Below are positions 38,465-48,876 of a DNA stretch of 64,000 nt, in pieces; the stretch's first letter is position 1; every line of letters starts with the position of its first letter. The notes under the pieces were generated by a model, which made no database searches, had not been told where the DNA came from, and was given only the letters and a program-made list of their open reading frames with translations. Source of the DNA: Candidatus Regiella insecticola LSR1 (GTDB lineage Bacteria > Pseudomonadota > Gammaproteobacteria > Enterobacterales > Enterobacteriaceae); assembly GCF_000143625.1 (NCBI RefSeq), contig NZ_GL379589.1, forward strand, positions 588,273 to 652,272, given 5' to 3'. The translations under genes were made by a program, and so were the position numbers.

Positions 38465-40368
38465 TCAGCCTGTCTGGTGCTTACCTGTCTTTCAGTGATG
38501 CACCTTTATTAGATAATACCGAGCTACACATTGAAGCGAATGAGCGCCTGTGTTTAGTGGGACGCAATGGCGCGGGGAAATCAACCCTACTGAAAGTTCT
38601 CAATAAAGAAATGGAATTAGACAGTGGACAGATTATTTATGCACAAGATTTAGTGGTGTCACGTCTGCAACAAGATCCCCCGCGCAATGTAGAAGGCACC
38701 GTATTTGACTTTGTCGCTGAAGGGGTAGCACAACAAGCTAAGCATTTACAAGCGTATCACGCCACTTTACGGCTGATTGAACGCGATCCCAGCGAAAAAA
38801 ATTTGCAGCAGTTATCGGCATTGCAGGACATTTTGGATCATCAAGATTTATGGCAATTAGATAATCGTATTCATGAGGTACTAGAACAGCTTGGTTTATC
38901 CGCCGAGGCACTACTGTCGTCACTCTCCGGAGGCTGGTTACGTAAAGCGGCGCTTGGCCGCGCTTTGGTCAGTTCACCACAACTGCTATTGCTTGATGAA
39001 CCGACCAATCATCTTGATATTAAAACCATTGATTGGCTGGAAGGCTTTTTAAAAGAATTTCAGGGCAGCATGGTGTTTATTTCTCATGATCGGGCTTTTA
39101 TTAAGGCGATGGCAACCCGCATTGTCGATTTGGATCGAGGAAAACTCGTGTCATGGCCAGGCAATTATCAACAGTATCTTGCCAGTAAAGAAGAAGCCTT
39201 AAGGGTTGAAGAACTGCAAAATGCAGAATTTGACCGTAAATTGGCGCAAGAAGAAGTCTGGATCCGCCAGGGCATTAAAGCGCGACGTACCCGTAATGAA
39301 GGCCGTGTCCGCGCGCTAAAAGCCTTGAGAGAGACGCGCTCACAACGCCGTGAAGTGATGGGCACCGCTAAAATGCAAGTGGAAGAAACCCTGCGCTCAG
39401 GCAAAATGGTTTTCGAGTTAGAAAAGGTCAATTATCAAATTGGCGATAGCCCGTTAGTAAAAAATTTCACCGCACAGGTACAACGTGGAGATAAAATCGC
39501 CTTAGTCGGCGCCAACGGCTGCGGTAAAACCACCTTATTAAAATTAATGCTGGGTCAACTTAAAGCCGATAGCGGTAAGATACATTGTGGCACCAAGTTG
39601 GAAATCGCTTACTTTGATCAGCATCGTGCCAAGTTAGATCCAGAGCGCACGGTGATGGACAATCTTGCCGAAGGAAAACAAGAAGTGATCATCAATGGCC
39701 GTTCACGTCATGTCTTAGGCTATCTGCAAGATTTTTTATTTCACCCTAAACGCGCGCTGAGCCCGGTTAAAGCCTTATCCGGAGGGGAACGTAACCGATT
39801 ATTGCTCGCCAAATTATTTTTAAAACCGAGCAACCTATTAATTTTGGATGAGCCGACGAACGATCTGGATGTCGAAACACTGGAATTATTAGAGGAGAGA
39901 GTAGACAGCTATCAAGGCACGGTATTATTGGTCAGCCATGATCGTCAATTTGTTGATAATTCAGTCACTGAATGCTGGATTTTTGAAGGCGGCGGCCAAA
40001 TCGCTAAATTTGTCGGCGGCTATTCTGAGGCGCATCAACAGCGCGCGGCGAGCAGGCCGCTGGGGCAAACAACAAAAGCGCAAACGGTAAAAACCATGCC
40101 TGCTGCCAAAAATGACACGGTAAAAAAAGAGACCAAACAGCAGGCAAACAAACTCAGTTATCATTTACAAAAAGAATTGGATCAACTGCCTGAAAAAGTA
40201 GAGCAATTAGAAACCAAAATAAGCCAATTGCAAGCGCAAATCAGTGATCCATCTTTTTTCACTAAAGCCTACGAAGAAACGCAGCCGCTGCTTAAAATGT
40301 TAGCCGAGACAGAGCAAGCATTAGCCGAAGCCTTTAACCGCTGGGAATATTTGGAGGCGCAACAATAG
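38455..40368 (+). CDS. uup: ABC-F ATPase Uup
   Basis: A 637-aa cytosolic ABC-F protein with two ATP-binding domains and no membrane part. Domain 1 shows Walker [11 protein letters not shown], signature [15 protein letters not shown] and Walker [13 protein letters not shown]. Domain 2 shows [31 protein letters not shown] and [11 protein letters not shown]. The inter-domain linker and a C-terminal coiled-coil (about residues 560-635, rich in Gln/Glu/Lys) are typical of Uup, which suppresses precise transposon excision and acts at ribosomes. The start overlaps the end of rlmKL, as in E. coli. The stop TAG is formed by the edge of MITE C4. Without it the reading would end at TAA in the same place. 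Confidence 0.97.
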   Translation: MSLISLSGAYLSFSDAPLLDNTELHIEANERLCLVGRNGAGKSTLLKVLNKEMELDSGQIIYAQDLVVSRLQQDPPRNVEGTVFDFVAEGVAQQAKHLQAYHATLRLIERDPSEKNLQQLSALQDILDHQDLWQLDNRIHEVLEQLGLSAEALLSSLSGGWLRKAALGRALVSSPQLLLLDEPTNHLDIKTIDWLEGFLKEFQGSMVFISHDRAFIKAMATRIVDLDRGKLVSWPGNYQQYLASKEEALRVEELQNAEFDRKLAQEEVWIRQGIKARRTRNEGRVRALKALRETRSQRREVMGTAKMQVEETLRSGKMVFELEKVNYQIGDSPLVKNFTAQVQRGDKIALVGANGCGKTTLLKLMLGQLKADSGKIHCGTKLEIAYFDQHRAKLDPERTVMDNLAEGKQEVIINGRSRHVLGYLQDFLFHPKRALSPVKALSGGERNRLLLAKLFLKPSNLLILDEPTNDLDVETLELLEERVDSYQGTVLLVSHDRQFVDNSVTECWIFEGGGQIAKFVGGYSEAHQQRAASRPLGQTTKAQTVKTMPAAKNDTVKKETKQQANKLSYHLQKELDQLPEKVEQLETKISQLQAQISDPSFFTKAYEETQPLLKMLAETEQALAEAFNRWEYLEAQQ

Positions 40369-40508
40369 ACCTCTTTGGAAACCGTAGTTCGTTATGCGGA
40401 GTCAAGGCGCCCGGCGCACAGCAACCTTCGTTAACATGAAGTACATGAGGATTGCGCGCACCGGGCAACGCAGGATTCGCGTCACGTAGTCGGTTTGGAA
40501 AGAGATCT
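40367..40508. mobile_element. Family C MITE, copy C4, supplying the uup stop codon
   Basis: 142 bp, complete: ends AGACCTCTTTGGAAACCG and CGGTTTGGAAAGAGATCT, flanked by AAT on both sides. The ends match the IS5 element here, but there is no coding capacity. This is the reference copy for the family. Confidence 0.9.
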
Positions 40509-40523
40509 AATAAAAATAAAAAA

Positions 40524-40553
40524 AGCCTATAAAGACCTGGGTCTTTATAGGCT
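40524..40553 (-). terminator. Strong terminator after the acidic-repeat gene
   Basis: A 14-bp perfect stem (AGCCTATAAAGACC and its complement) with a 2-base loop, followed on the minus strand by seven T residues. It lies downstream of the minus-strand gene ending at 40625, and on the plus strand beyond uup. Confidence 0.88.
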
Positions 40554-40624
40554 ACTGCCGTGTTTTTGTTCGGAAGTTTACAGGATAACAAATTTATCAA
40601 TCAATCTCCCCTAGCGCTAGAGCC

Positions 40625-42301
40625 TCATCCAGCTCCTGTTACCCGCAAAGCCTCCTTAATTTTTTCCAAGGTGCCCGCTTTCTTCTCCGAATCAGGCTGA
40701 CTCATCCCAGACAACGCTACCTGAAAGGCATCATCTTCATCATCTTCGGAGACAAAAAGGTGACTTTCTAGCTTAGATAATCCATTAACACCCGGCCGTC
40801 ACCATTTTTGTCCAGATACTCGCTGCGGGAGTCTCCTTCGCATCATCAGCAGGCGTCTCAAAGGGAGCATCAGTCTTGGTTGTATTTGCTCGTTCCCAAC
40901 CGCTCACTTCTTCTTCAGCATCATAATAATCATCATCATCCATATCATTCGCATTCTCAGCAGAAGTCTCAAAGGGATCCTCCGTATCATCCATCCCCAG
41001 TCCCTCAAAGGCTCTGCTTATCCCATCTCCACCGAAAAACCCAGAGAAAATTGCTTTTGTTGTTTGTGTCCAGGCGCTCATTGCTGGAGCTGAAGCCTCA
41101 TCATTATCATCATCGTCATCCATATGATTCACGCTCTCAGCAGGCTTTTCAAAGGGATCCGCCGTCTCCGTTGACCCAAACAGCCCTCCCTGAAAAGCAT
41201 CCTGAAAGGCATCGTTAATGGCGCCGCCTATCTCCTCTTCATTGAGTAATGTACAAGTCTTCGTAATATTATCGTCAATCTTCCCTGTAACACTTTCTAC
41301 CACCTCTGCAACATTCTTTACTACCACTACAGCACTCTTTGCGGTCTCTGTAGCAGCCACAGCCCCTGCCGCATACCACAGCCCCCTTTGCAGTCTCCGT
41401 AGCAGACTCTGCAACATTCTTTGCCGCCGCTAGAGCACTGGCACGGCCCTGTTCCATTTTTTGTTTTAACCATCCCTCGGGTTTTTGCTGAAAAGCGCAC
41501 CATGTGGCTAGCATGGTACTTGTTACTGCTGGCAAGATCATGATAATAACTTGAGACTTGAGATCTAGGCAAAGAACATTGATCGCATTTTTTAAGACAG
41601 GACCCGCATATTCTTGTATTGTAGACTTTTCTATGCCTTTAGGGAGAAAGCTTAACCCAACGTCTACCATTTTGTGGCCAGCTAACAGCATTAAGCTGCC
41701 TCGAATATCCCCATAACTCAGGCATGTGAGAAACGCTGCCCATTTATCGCCAAGCACGGCGCCGTCTGCTGCAGCCATTCCTATCTTACTACTTCCGTCA
41801 ATTCCAAAAAATGCCGCAACGATACTCGCACTGAGTGTGCTACTCAATTGTGCTATCGGCGGATTATTACATTGATAACTTATCTGCTCAGTGTGAGCCG
41901 CGGCAACCGCTCCTGCATTAATTGCTGCACTCGCTCTTTTTGTTTGATTTGTTTTAGCGCCAAACCAGCCTAGTATGTATCCGACGCCAGCCGTCATGGC
42001 AGCGACGGTTTGGCTACCCCCATTTATTAATGCCGTTGCTGCTTCCTGTCCTGCCCCAATCTTGGCCTGCGTCGCCTCAGATTGTCCTTCGGCTAACTTT
42101 GCTGCTGCTGTTGCCATCTTTTCAGATAGTTCAGGAGCCCAGTAAGAAACTACGAAATACAACCCGCTCAACAACAATAAGCCAGCCAGTGAAACGGGTA
42201 AAATAGGAGGAAAAAGCGTACCAAGCAATAAAGTTACTACGGAAACACCTAAATATGTAGCCGCGGTCACTTTACGCAGATAATCAACTTGTGCAAACAG
42301 T
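40625..42301 (-). pseudogene. Membrane/acidic-repeat protein of unknown function, 5' truncated and frameshifted
   Basis: Three phases read on from one another. From the IS edge at 42301 an open frame (LFAQVDYLRKVTAAT) leads into two hydrophobic segments (LGVSVVTLLLGTLFPPILPV and LAGLLLLSGLYFVVSY). Ala-rich helices and further hydrophobic stretches follow, then KNVAESATETAKGAV. At the GGGGG near 41380 the phase changes, and the sequence continues ATETAKSAVVVVKNVAEVVE. An acidic section follows with repeats of the type DPFExxAExxNxMDDDD. A second change near 40790-40797 leads to VNGLSKLESHLFVSEDDEDD, ending at TGA 40625. The 5' end is lost at IS copy 3. The protein may be a secreted membrane-active effector, but no family is recognised. 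Confidence 0.65.
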
Positions 42302-43212
42302 AGACCTCTTCGGAAACTATCATTTATCTAATTTCCATATTATAAATTGCAGCAATCAGATTAAATCTTAATCCAAAACGTTTTCGCCTGTTTCGATAAC
42401 GGTCTGATACAATTTTAAATCTTTTAATCATACCAATGACATGTTCGTTTAATACACGCTGGCTTGATAACGCACGATTGTTGCGTTTATCTTCTTTTGT
42501 TAAGGGATTTTTCTTTGTCTTTTTCTTAGGCAACGCCGAGTTTGAATGAATCTTGCCAAGCCCTTGGTAACCTGTATCGGTAACTGTTTTGATGTCAGGA
42601 TGTATTCGCACACCAGACTCCTTAAACAACCTAAAATCATGGCGCCTCCCATTCGTAAAGCTTGTACAGATGACTGCTTTACTTTTTTTATCAACGAGCA
42701 CTTGTGTTTTTAAGGTGTGTCGTTTCTTTTTTCCTGAGTAAAACGGCTTTTGTTTTTTTGGGGACGTTCAATCGGCGTTTCTGTGGCATCAATAAGAACC
42801 AGCTCATACTCCCTATCCCTTTTTAATACAGCTTTGCGTCCAGGTAGGGCAAAATCAGGATGCTTTATTAGCGTATTCTCTATCCATTTAATCGTTTCAT
42901 AGCATGTGCTCTCACTCACGCCATAGCTTTGGCTGACATGAAAATAAGTGCGATATTCTCGTATATACTCCAGTGCCATTAATAAGCGCTCTTCTAAACC
43001 CCGCTTGGGTTTCCGACCTCCTTTCCCTTGCTTACTCTTATCTGCTTCATTCAATATCTTTATCATCTTTTCAAATGTACTGCGTTTAACACCCGTTAAG
43101 CGACGAAATTTTTCCTCTTCCAGTACTTTTATTACTTCATATTTCATGGCGGCTCCTTGTTCAGGAGTGTTTTACCAAAATTCCTCATGAATGCTAGTTT
43201 CCGAAGAGGTCT
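42302..43212 (-). mobile_element. IS5-family insertion sequence, copy 3 (inverted)
   Basis: A 911-bp copy on the minus strand, one base shorter near its left end (reading CATGAGGAATTT where copies 1 and 2 have CATATAAGAATTT). Unlike the other copies its flanks do not match (AGT and ATT). On one side is a truncated gene and on the other a MITE fragment without its left half, so it marks a deletion or rearrangement point. Confidence 0.93.
42324..43147 (-). CDS. IS5-type transposase of copy 3 (two phases, -1 shift)
   Basis: The transposase is the same as in copies 1 and 2 in both phases (43147-42710 and 42701-42324), with the A AAA AAC site conserved. It may still be active despite the altered flanks. 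Confidence 0.87.
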
Positions 43213-43290
43213 ATTGCCATAAGTATATGAGGATTGCACGCACCGGGCAACACAGGATCCGCGTCACCTAGTAGGTTTGGAAAGAGATCT
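43213..43290. mobile_element. Family C MITE fragment, copy C5, supplying the lolA stop codon
   Basis: Right half of the MITE (AAGTATATGAGGATTGCACG, CACCGGGCAACACAGG, ending GGTTTGGAAAGAGATCT, then ATT). The left half is missing at the border of IS copy 3. On the minus strand its edge gives the TAG that ends lolA. Confidence 0.85.
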
Positions 43291-43933
43291 ATTGGCGCTG
43301 ATCATCCAGCGTTACCTCCTTCGGTAAAGTAAAAGTAAATTTACTCATATCAACCTCAGTATTTTTCTGATCCTGCAAGCGATAAGCACTGCGCTGACCA
43401 CTCTGTTCAATCAGAGTAAAGGTTTTAATCATTCCACTTGTGGTAACACTAATGGTAAATTTTTCTAAATTACCTTTAGCCTTTTTAGGCGTTAATTCAA
43501 AATCATCATTTTGTTGTTTGACGTTATATTGCCTCCAATCATTCAGGTTATTGCGCGTCATCAAAATAAATGGCGTATTATCGGTGGCATCTTTTAGCCA
43601 GGTGGCTGTTGCTTGTTCAACCAAAGGGGTATAAAACCATAGGGTTTCACCATCGGAAATCAATACACTCTCATCTGGCGATGTTATATGCCAATTAAAC
43701 AAATTCGGCCGTTTTATCCATAGTTCGCCCGCCCCTTGTTGCACTACATCGCCCTCGGCACTGGTCACTTGTTGTGAAAAAGTGGCATAAAAACTATTCA
43801 CTTTAGCCAGGCGAGTTTGTAGATTTTGTCTGGCATCAGCCCAAACCGGCGTAGACATGAAGCCAATAACTATCGCATGACAAAAAAATAAACCAGAGCA
43901 CAATAACGCCCTACCCCTTTTCGTTATTTTCAT
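43289..43933 (-). CDS. lolA: Periplasmic lipoprotein carrier LolA
   Basis: A 214-aa periplasmic chaperone that takes lipoproteins from LolCDE to LolB. It has a signal peptide ([19 protein letters not shown], then [12 protein letters not shown]), the N-terminal [21 protein letters not shown], the hydrophobic-cavity strands ([40 protein letters not shown]) and a C-terminal [15 protein letters not shown]. coli LolA is 203 aa. Its LolC, D and E partners are at 53731-56913. The gene follows ftsK, the conserved lrp-ftsK-lolA order; rarA, normally next, is replaced by MITE and IS sequence. The stop is made by MITE C5. Confidence 0.95.
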   Translation of the reverse strand: MKITKRGRALLCSGLFFCHAIVIGFMSTPVWADARQNLQTRLAKVNSFYATFSQQVTSAEGDVVQQGAGELWIKRPNLFNWHITSPDESVLISDGETLWFYTPLVEQATATWLKDATDNTPFILMTRNNLNDWRQYNVKQQNDDFELTPKKAKGNLEKFTISVTTSGMIKTFTLIEQSGQRSAYRLQDQKNTEVDMSKFTFTLPKEVTLDDQRQ

Positions 43934-43947
43934 TACATTTATCCTTT

Positions 43948-44002
43948 TATAGCCGAATCAGTCTAATTTTATTCAAGCTGGGAGGAGCACAGATTGGCTA
44001 TA
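43948..44002. repeat. Internally deleted family B repeat
   Basis: 55 bp retaining both ends (TATAGCCGAATCAGTCTAA and GATTGGCTATA) and part of the centre (AGCTGGGAGGAGCACAGA). It lies between ftsK and lolA. Confidence 0.75.
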
Positions 44003-46558
44003 TTACCCCTCGGGTGCCAATACTTCACGATTACCGCTATGATTAGGAGCACTGACAATTTGTTGGGCTTCCATCTGTTCAATAATACGCGCAGCACGGT
44101 TATAACCGATACGAAATTGGCGTTGCACCGCAGAAATCGAAGCGCGCCGTTTTTCCAACACAAAATTGACGGCTTGATCAAACAACGGATCTAATGTTTC
44201 CTCTCCTCCCGCCGAATTCCCTCCTTCATTTTCTTCACTTTCACTGAGAATATTTTCAATATATTGCGGACGACCACGGGCTTTCCAATCGTTAACTACC
44301 GCATGCACTTCTTGATCTCGGACAAAAGCACCGTGGATCCGAATCGGAATAGAAGAATTCGGCGCCATGTAAAGCATATCCCCCATACCCAGTAAGGACT
44401 CTGCTACCGCCTGATCAAGAATAGTACGAGAATCAATTTTGCTAGAAACAGTAAAAGCAATACGGGTAGGAATATTCGCTTTAATTAATCCGGTAATCAC
44501 ATCAACTGACGGACGCTGAGTGGCTAATACCAAATGGATGCCTGCCGCTCGTGCTTTCTGTGCTAATTGGGCGATTAATTCTTCTACTTTTTTACCTACC
44601 GTCATCATCAGATCAGCAAATTCATCCACCATCACCACAATATAGGGCAGTTTTTCTAACATAGGCGGGGAGAGCCCCATGCTCTCTTTCGGTTTCCAAA
44701 AAGGATCAGGGATCGGTCTACCCATATTTTCAGCTTGCAAAACACGTTCATTATAATTAGCCAGATTACGCACGCCCAATGCTGACATCAGTTTATAACG
44801 CCGCTCCATCTCGGCCACACACCAACGCAATGCATTAGCCGCATCTTTCATATCAGTGACCACTTGGGTTAACAGATGTGGAATACCTTCATAAACGGAC
44901 AATTCCAACATTTTGGGATCAATCATGATAAAGCGTACTTCATCCGGCGTGGCTTTATACAAGATACTGAGGATCATCGCATTCACCCCAACGGATTTAC
45001 CTGAGCCCGTGGTACCTGCCACCAACAGATGGGGCATTTGCGCTAAATCAGCAACAACAGGTTGTCCCGCTATGTCTTTACCTAACACCATCGCAAGCGG
45101 GGAACGGGTTTCGCGAAATACAGGGCAATCGAGTACTTCTCGTAGATAAACGGTTTGCCGATAAGGATTCGGTAACTCTAGCCCCACATAAGGTTTACCG
45201 GGGATCACTTCGACCACTCGTACCGCAATGGCAGAAAGTGATCGCGCCAGATCACGCGATAAACTGGAAATACGCGCCGCCTTTACCCCAGGCGCTAAAT
45301 CTAAATCGAAACGGGTGATGACAGGACCTGGTGAAATGCCAACCACTTTTGCTTTAACACGGTAATCCGCTAAACGGGTTTCAACCAAAAGCGCGGTTTG
45401 CTTTAACGCCTCGCGGTCTACCTGCGGCTTTTCACTCGAGGGGGACGAGAGGAGATCAAATGTGGGTAAAGGCGTGGTGGGTTTAACTAAAGGCGAATCA
45501 TTACGCATCAAAAACGGATGAATTAAGGTATCGGGTAAGGTCTCGGGGACTGAAGCCACAGCCTCATCGGCCATTTTTGTATTATCGGAAGATAAAGTAG
45601 CCTCATCAGATTGAGCAACCGGTGCATTTTCGATATTTTCTTTTGGCGCAGTAAAGAATTCAATCGATGGTAATTTTGCTTTATTGGCTTCATCGGTCAA
45701 GCTTGTTTCGCTGGTTAAGGGAGGTTCATCTAAAAAACAGGCAGAAGGCTCCTCTTCTTTTACCTCTTTTACTTCATTTATTTCTTTTATTTCACTACTT
45801 ATTTCATTTTTAGCGCTCGATGAAAGAGAAAACAATCGATCATCATCAGTGATTGTCGTCTGTTCAATTGCCGTAGGTGAAATTGCCGTAGGTGATACAG
45901 CTAATTCAGCGGATTGATGGCGATAACCTTTCTTATGACGGTAGTCACAAATAAAGTGCAGGCCATTTAATACCACCCATACTATCTTTTCAGCGATTAA
46001 CAACCATGACCAGCCGGTAAAAAGCGTCAGACCCGCCCCCCAAATAAACAAAAGACATACCGTCCCAGCGGTACTATTGAAATTTAGCAACATCAGATTA
46101 CCGAATAAACTACCGATGACACCACCAGAAGGGAAATAATAAAGATCATCAATACTTAATGCCGCCAAACTGCATGCAGAAAGCACTAACGCTAAACTAC
46201 CAATTAAACGCAAAGAAATAAAAAAATAATCAAAGGGTTCATTACTCTTCTTTTTGTGCCGCAAAACAATCTGACAAAAAGTAACGCCTAACAAAGGGAT
46301 CACATAAGCGACTATGCCAAAAATAAAAAACAGCATATCGGCAAGCCAAGCCCCCACTCCCCCACCAAGATTATGAATGGGTTCGTGCCAAGCAGTTTGT
46401 GACCAACTCGGATCAGAAGGATTAAAACTGATTAACGATACCATTAAATAGCCAGCAAAAAGCACCATCATAATAAGCCAAGCTTTAAGAAAAAATCGTC
46501 TTCTAACCGTTGGTTTTTTAGCGGGCATAGTATTATTTTGTATATACTCCTGGTTCAA
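44003..46558 (-). CDS. ftsK: DNA translocase FtsK, short linker form
   Basis: An 851-aa septal DNA pump (E. coli 1329 aa). The N-terminal part has four membrane segments (about residues 24-185). A linker of about 200 residues, rich in Glu, Ser and Thr, replaces the much longer Pro/Gln-rich linker of E. coli. The motor domains show Walker A in [17 protein letters not shown], Walker B in [12 protein letters not shown] and the [21 protein letters not shown] stretch. The C-terminal gamma domain that binds KOPS sites is intact ([24 protein letters not shown]). Loss of the linker is common in reduced genomes and does not itself inactivate. Upstream is lrp, downstream lolA. Confidence 0.95.
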   Translation of the reverse strand: MNQEYIQNNTMPAKKPTVRRRFFLKAWLIMMVLFAGYLMVSLISFNPSDPSWSQTAWHEPIHNLGGGVGAWLADMLFFIFGIVAYVIPLLGVTFCQIVLRHKKKSNEPFDYFFISLRLIGSLALVLSACSLAALSIDDLYYFPSGGVIGSLFGNLMLLNFNSTAGTVCLLFIWGAGLTLFTGWSWLLIAEKIVWVVLNGLHFICDYRHKKGYRHQSAELAVSPTAISPTAIEQTTITDDDRLFSLSSSAKNEISSEIKEINEVKEVKEEEPSACFLDEPPLTSETSLTDEANKAKLPSIEFFTAPKENIENAPVAQSDEATLSSDNTKMADEAVASVPETLPDTLIHPFLMRNDSPLVKPTTPLPTFDLLSSPSSEKPQVDREALKQTALLVETRLADYRVKAKVVGISPGPVITRFDLDLAPGVKAARISSLSRDLARSLSAIAVRVVEVIPGKPYVGLELPNPYRQTVYLREVLDCPVFRETRSPLAMVLGKDIAGQPVVADLAQMPHLLVAGTTGSGKSVGVNAMILSILYKATPDEVRFIMIDPKMLELSVYEGIPHLLTQVVTDMKDAANALRWCVAEMERRYKLMSALGVRNLANYNERVLQAENMGRPIPDPFWKPKESMGLSPPMLEKLPYIVVMVDEFADLMMTVGKKVEELIAQLAQKARAAGIHLVLATQRPSVDVITGLIKANIPTRIAFTVSSKIDSRTILDQAVAESLLGMGDMLYMAPNSSIPIRIHGAFVRDQEVHAVVNDWKARGRPQYIENILSESEENEGGNSAGGEETLDPLFDQAVNFVLEKRRASISAVQRQFRIGYNRAARIIEQMEAQQIVSAPNHSGNREVLAPEG

Positions 46559-46589
46559 GCAACCTCCTTCAAATCAGTTATCCGTTTTA

Positions 46590-47083
46590 TCAACTCGTTT
46601 TAATAAATAATCTACTGCTTTGTTTTACTTCTTCCATTGTTACGTAAGTACGAGTGTCATGAACCCCTGGCAAACGTAGCAAGGTGTTACACAATAATTT
46701 ACGGTAAGAGGAGATATCTGGCACCCGAATTTTCAGCAAATAATCAAAATCACCCGACACCAAATAACATTCCTGTACCTCTGGCAATTTTCTCACTGCA
46801 ATATTAAATTGTTCGAATACATCGGGGGTGCCGCGATTTAAGGTGATTTTAACCAAAACTAGCAGTCCCGCATCCAAATAATGGGGATTAAGCAGTGCGG
46901 TATAGCCGTGAATAAAATTTTTTTCTCTAAACGGCGCACCCTTTCTAGACAGGGTGTGGGTGACAAGCCGACACATTTTGCCAATTTAACGTTTGAGACA
47001 CGGCCATCTTTTTGTAATTCATTAAGGATATTACGATCAATACGATCAAGCTCTTTCCACGAGCGTTTTTTATGATCCATCAT
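46590..47083 (-). pseudogene. lrp: lrp (leucine-responsive regulator), frameshifted in an A7 run
   Basis: Two phases make one Lrp of about 164 aa. The first (from 47083) carries the helix-turn-helix (KELDRIDRNILNELQKDG, then LSPTPCLERVRRLE). The second (to 46590) carries the RAM/AsnC ligand-binding domain (FIHGYTALLNPHYLDAGLLV, then EVQECYLVSGDFDYLLKI, LPGVHDTRTYVTMEEV). The switch is at the run of seven A at 46918-46924 (minus strand), where one extra or missing base would restore LEKKNFIHGY. Outside this the protein is highly conserved, so the change is recent, or transcriptional slippage on the run may still give some full-length Lrp. The wing of the helix-turn-helix is also slightly changed. 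Confidence 0.88.
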
Positions 47084-47103
47084 TATTTTAGCGCCTATTT
47101 ACA

Positions 47104-47234
47104 TATACCCAATGAATTTCGAGTTACGGCAAGGCGGCAATCAAGCGAATTCCAGGAGTGTACAGCAGGTAGTACATGACTGGGATGAGTGCGAGAAGCC
47201 AACGCCGCCGTAATTTGAAAGGCGAAGGGTTATA
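47104..47234. repeat. Family A (ERIC-like) repeat, copy A10
   Basis: 131 bp, TATACCCAATGAATTTCG to GAAGGGTTATA. The centre reads CCAGGAGTGTACAGCAGGTA, then GTACATGACTGGGATGAG, the closest match in the window to the canonical ERIC core (CCAGGAGCTTACATAAGTAA, GTGACTGGGGTGAGCG). It ends at the icd stop codon. Confidence 0.9.
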
Positions 47235-48728
47235 TTACATATTTTCGATAATATCATCAGCAAATTCGCTACACTTTCTTTCCTGAGCATCCTGCGTAAA
47301 ACGAGCAAAATCATAGGTTATCGTCTTATTTTTAATCGCGTTGGTAATGCCTTTTATCATTAAATCGGCCGCCTCGTTCCAATCCATATGACGTAACATC
47401 ATTTCTGCAGAAAGAATAATCGAGCCTGGATTGGCTTTATTTTTACCTGCATATTTGGGCGCCGTTCCGTGGGTTGCTTCAAACAGCGCACATCTATCAC
47501 CGATATTGGCACCGGGAGCAATCCCTATTCCGCCGACTTGTGCCGCCAACGCATCAGAAATATAGTCACCATTTAAATTCATACAGGCAATCACGTCATA
47601 TTTTTCAGGACTCAACAAGATTTGCTGTAAAAACGCATCGGCAATCACATCTTTAATAAGAATATCCTTGCCATTCTTAGGATTCTGAATTTTCATCCAA
47701 GCGCCACCTTCGAGCGGACTGGCACCAAATTCTTCGCACGCAAGCTGATAGCCCCAATTTTTAAAAGCCCCTTCGGTGAATTTCATAATGTTACCTTTGT
47801 GCACTAAAGTAACAGATTGGCGATCATGATCGATGGCATATTGAATCGCCGCTCGAACCAAACGCTGCGTCCCCTCTTTGGTACAAAACTTCACACCGAG
47901 ACCACATTCTTTACTGAAATTATGTACATAATTTTTCTTTATAAGACAGCGACAAAGAGAGTTATGTACTGCGCCTTTTTTACAAAAAAGAGAACAAAAA
48001 AAGGAGCAAAACTTCATTCCAAACCAACATTTTTTACTGAAATCATGTGCTGTACCTTGCTTACACAGAAATTTAGATTCAGCTACCTCCATTTCGCAAC
48101 AAAGGAATTTCATCAGCTTATCTGCCTCTGCTGAACCCGCTTTCCATTCGATCCCCGTATAAATATCTTCTGAATTCTCACGAAAAATAACCATATCCGT
48201 CAATTCAGGATTTTTAAGTGGGCTAGGGACACCATCAAAATAACGGACGGGACGTAAACAAATATAGAGATCAAGCTCTTGGCGCAAGGAAACATTTAAC
48301 GAGCGGATCCCGCCGCCAACAGATGTGGTCAGTGGGCCTTTGATCGCCACAATATGTTCTCTGATCAAACCAACCGTTTCAGCCGGCAACCAAGTATCAT
48401 TGCCATAAATATCTTTTTGGTAAATTTTTTTCGCCTTCTCACCGGCATAAATTTCCATCCAGGCTATTTTACGTTTTCCTTTATAAGCCTTCTCTACCGC
48501 GGCATCCACCACTTTGATCATCGCAGGAGTAACATCAACACCAATGCCGTCACCTTCAATAAAAGGGATAATCGGATTGTCTGGAACCCATAGTTTTCCA
48601 TCCGTCTCATACCGTATTTTTTTACCCACTGAAGGCGCAACCACTTTATTTTCAAATGTCCCTTGTGAGCCTCCTGTAAATTTTCTATCACCGGGCGGAA
48701 TAGGCGGAATAATCGCTTCATTTGTCAT
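47235..48728 (-). CDS. icd: Isocitrate dehydrogenase (NADP) with an extra Cys-rich insert
   Basis: A 497-aa TCA-cycle enzyme (E. coli 416). The catalytic elements are present: the regulatory and substrate Ser in [38 protein letters not shown], the Asp pair in [14 protein letters not shown] and [19 protein letters not shown], and the NADP loop in [12 protein letters not shown]. There are two additions. An N-terminal extension of about 24 residues has a strong ribosome-binding site (AAGGAGAGG). An insert of about 50 residues lies after VAES and before TKEGTQRLV, where E. coli has KKIRFPEHCGIGIKPC; it contains about ten Cys residues and repeats itself (see 47886-48075). The active-site residues are outside the insert. 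The gene is divergent from mnmA; rluE and nudJ, normally between, are missing. Confidence 0.95.
   Translation of the reverse strand: MTNEAIIPPIPPGDRKFTGGSQGTFENKVVAPSVGKKIRYETDGKLWVPDNPIIPFIEGDGIGVDVTPAMIKVVDAAVEKAYKGKRKIAWMEIYAGEKAKKIYQKDIYGNDTWLPAETVGLIREHIVAIKGPLTTSVGGGIRSLNVSLRQELDLYICLRPVRYFDGVPSPLKNPELTDMVIFRENSEDIYTGIEWKAGSAEADKLMKFLCCEMEVAESKFLCKQGTAHDFSKKCWFGMKFCSFFCSLFCKKGAVHNSLCRCLIKKNYVHNFSKECGLGVKFCTKEGTQRLVRAAIQYAIDHDRQSVTLVHKGNIMKFTEGAFKNWGYQLACEEFGASPLEGGAWMKIQNPKNGKDILIKDVIADAFLQQILLSPEKYDVIACMNLNGDYISDALAAQVGGIGIAPGANIGDRCALFEATHGTAPKYAGKNKANPGSIILSAEMMLRHMDWNEAADLMIKGITNAIKNKTITYDFARFTQDAQERKCSEFADDIIENM
47886..48075 (-). repeat. Degenerate tandem duplication inside icd
   Basis: Two clear units (about 48008-48075 and 47886-47945) share AAAACTTC, ACCAACATT-like and TTTACTGAAAT(C/T)ATGT segments. 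A third, partial unit lies between them (TTATGTACTGCGCCTTTTTTAC). Each is about 60-68 bp and keeps the frame. The encoded units share the pattern FCKxGxxHxFSKxCxxGxKFC. Confidence 0.8.
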
Positions 48729-48823
48729 ATAACCTCTCCTTTAAAAGCGGTAATCAATAATATTTCTGCAATGCACCCATCAAGGCAACGTGATAAAATT
48801 CTGTGCTTTATTTTAGAGACTAT

Positions 48824-48860
48824 TCGAAATCTCTCGAGCGATGCTCAAGAGATTTCGTTA
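48824..48860. repeat. Hairpin upstream of mnmA
   Basis: Arms GAAATCTCTCGAGC and GCTCAAGAGATTTC with a 3-base loop (13 of 14 paired) in the icd-mnmA intergenic region, near 48825-48857, followed by GTTAAATTAG. It has no T-run. The arm sequence AATCTCTT also occurs in the purL-upstream repeat. Confidence 0.6.
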
Positions 48861-48876
48861 AATTAGTGAGCATGAT

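Noticed and set aside
44003..46558. ftsK as a truncated gene
   Set aside because: All functional domains, including the C-terminal gamma domain and N-terminal membrane part, are present. Only the linker is short.
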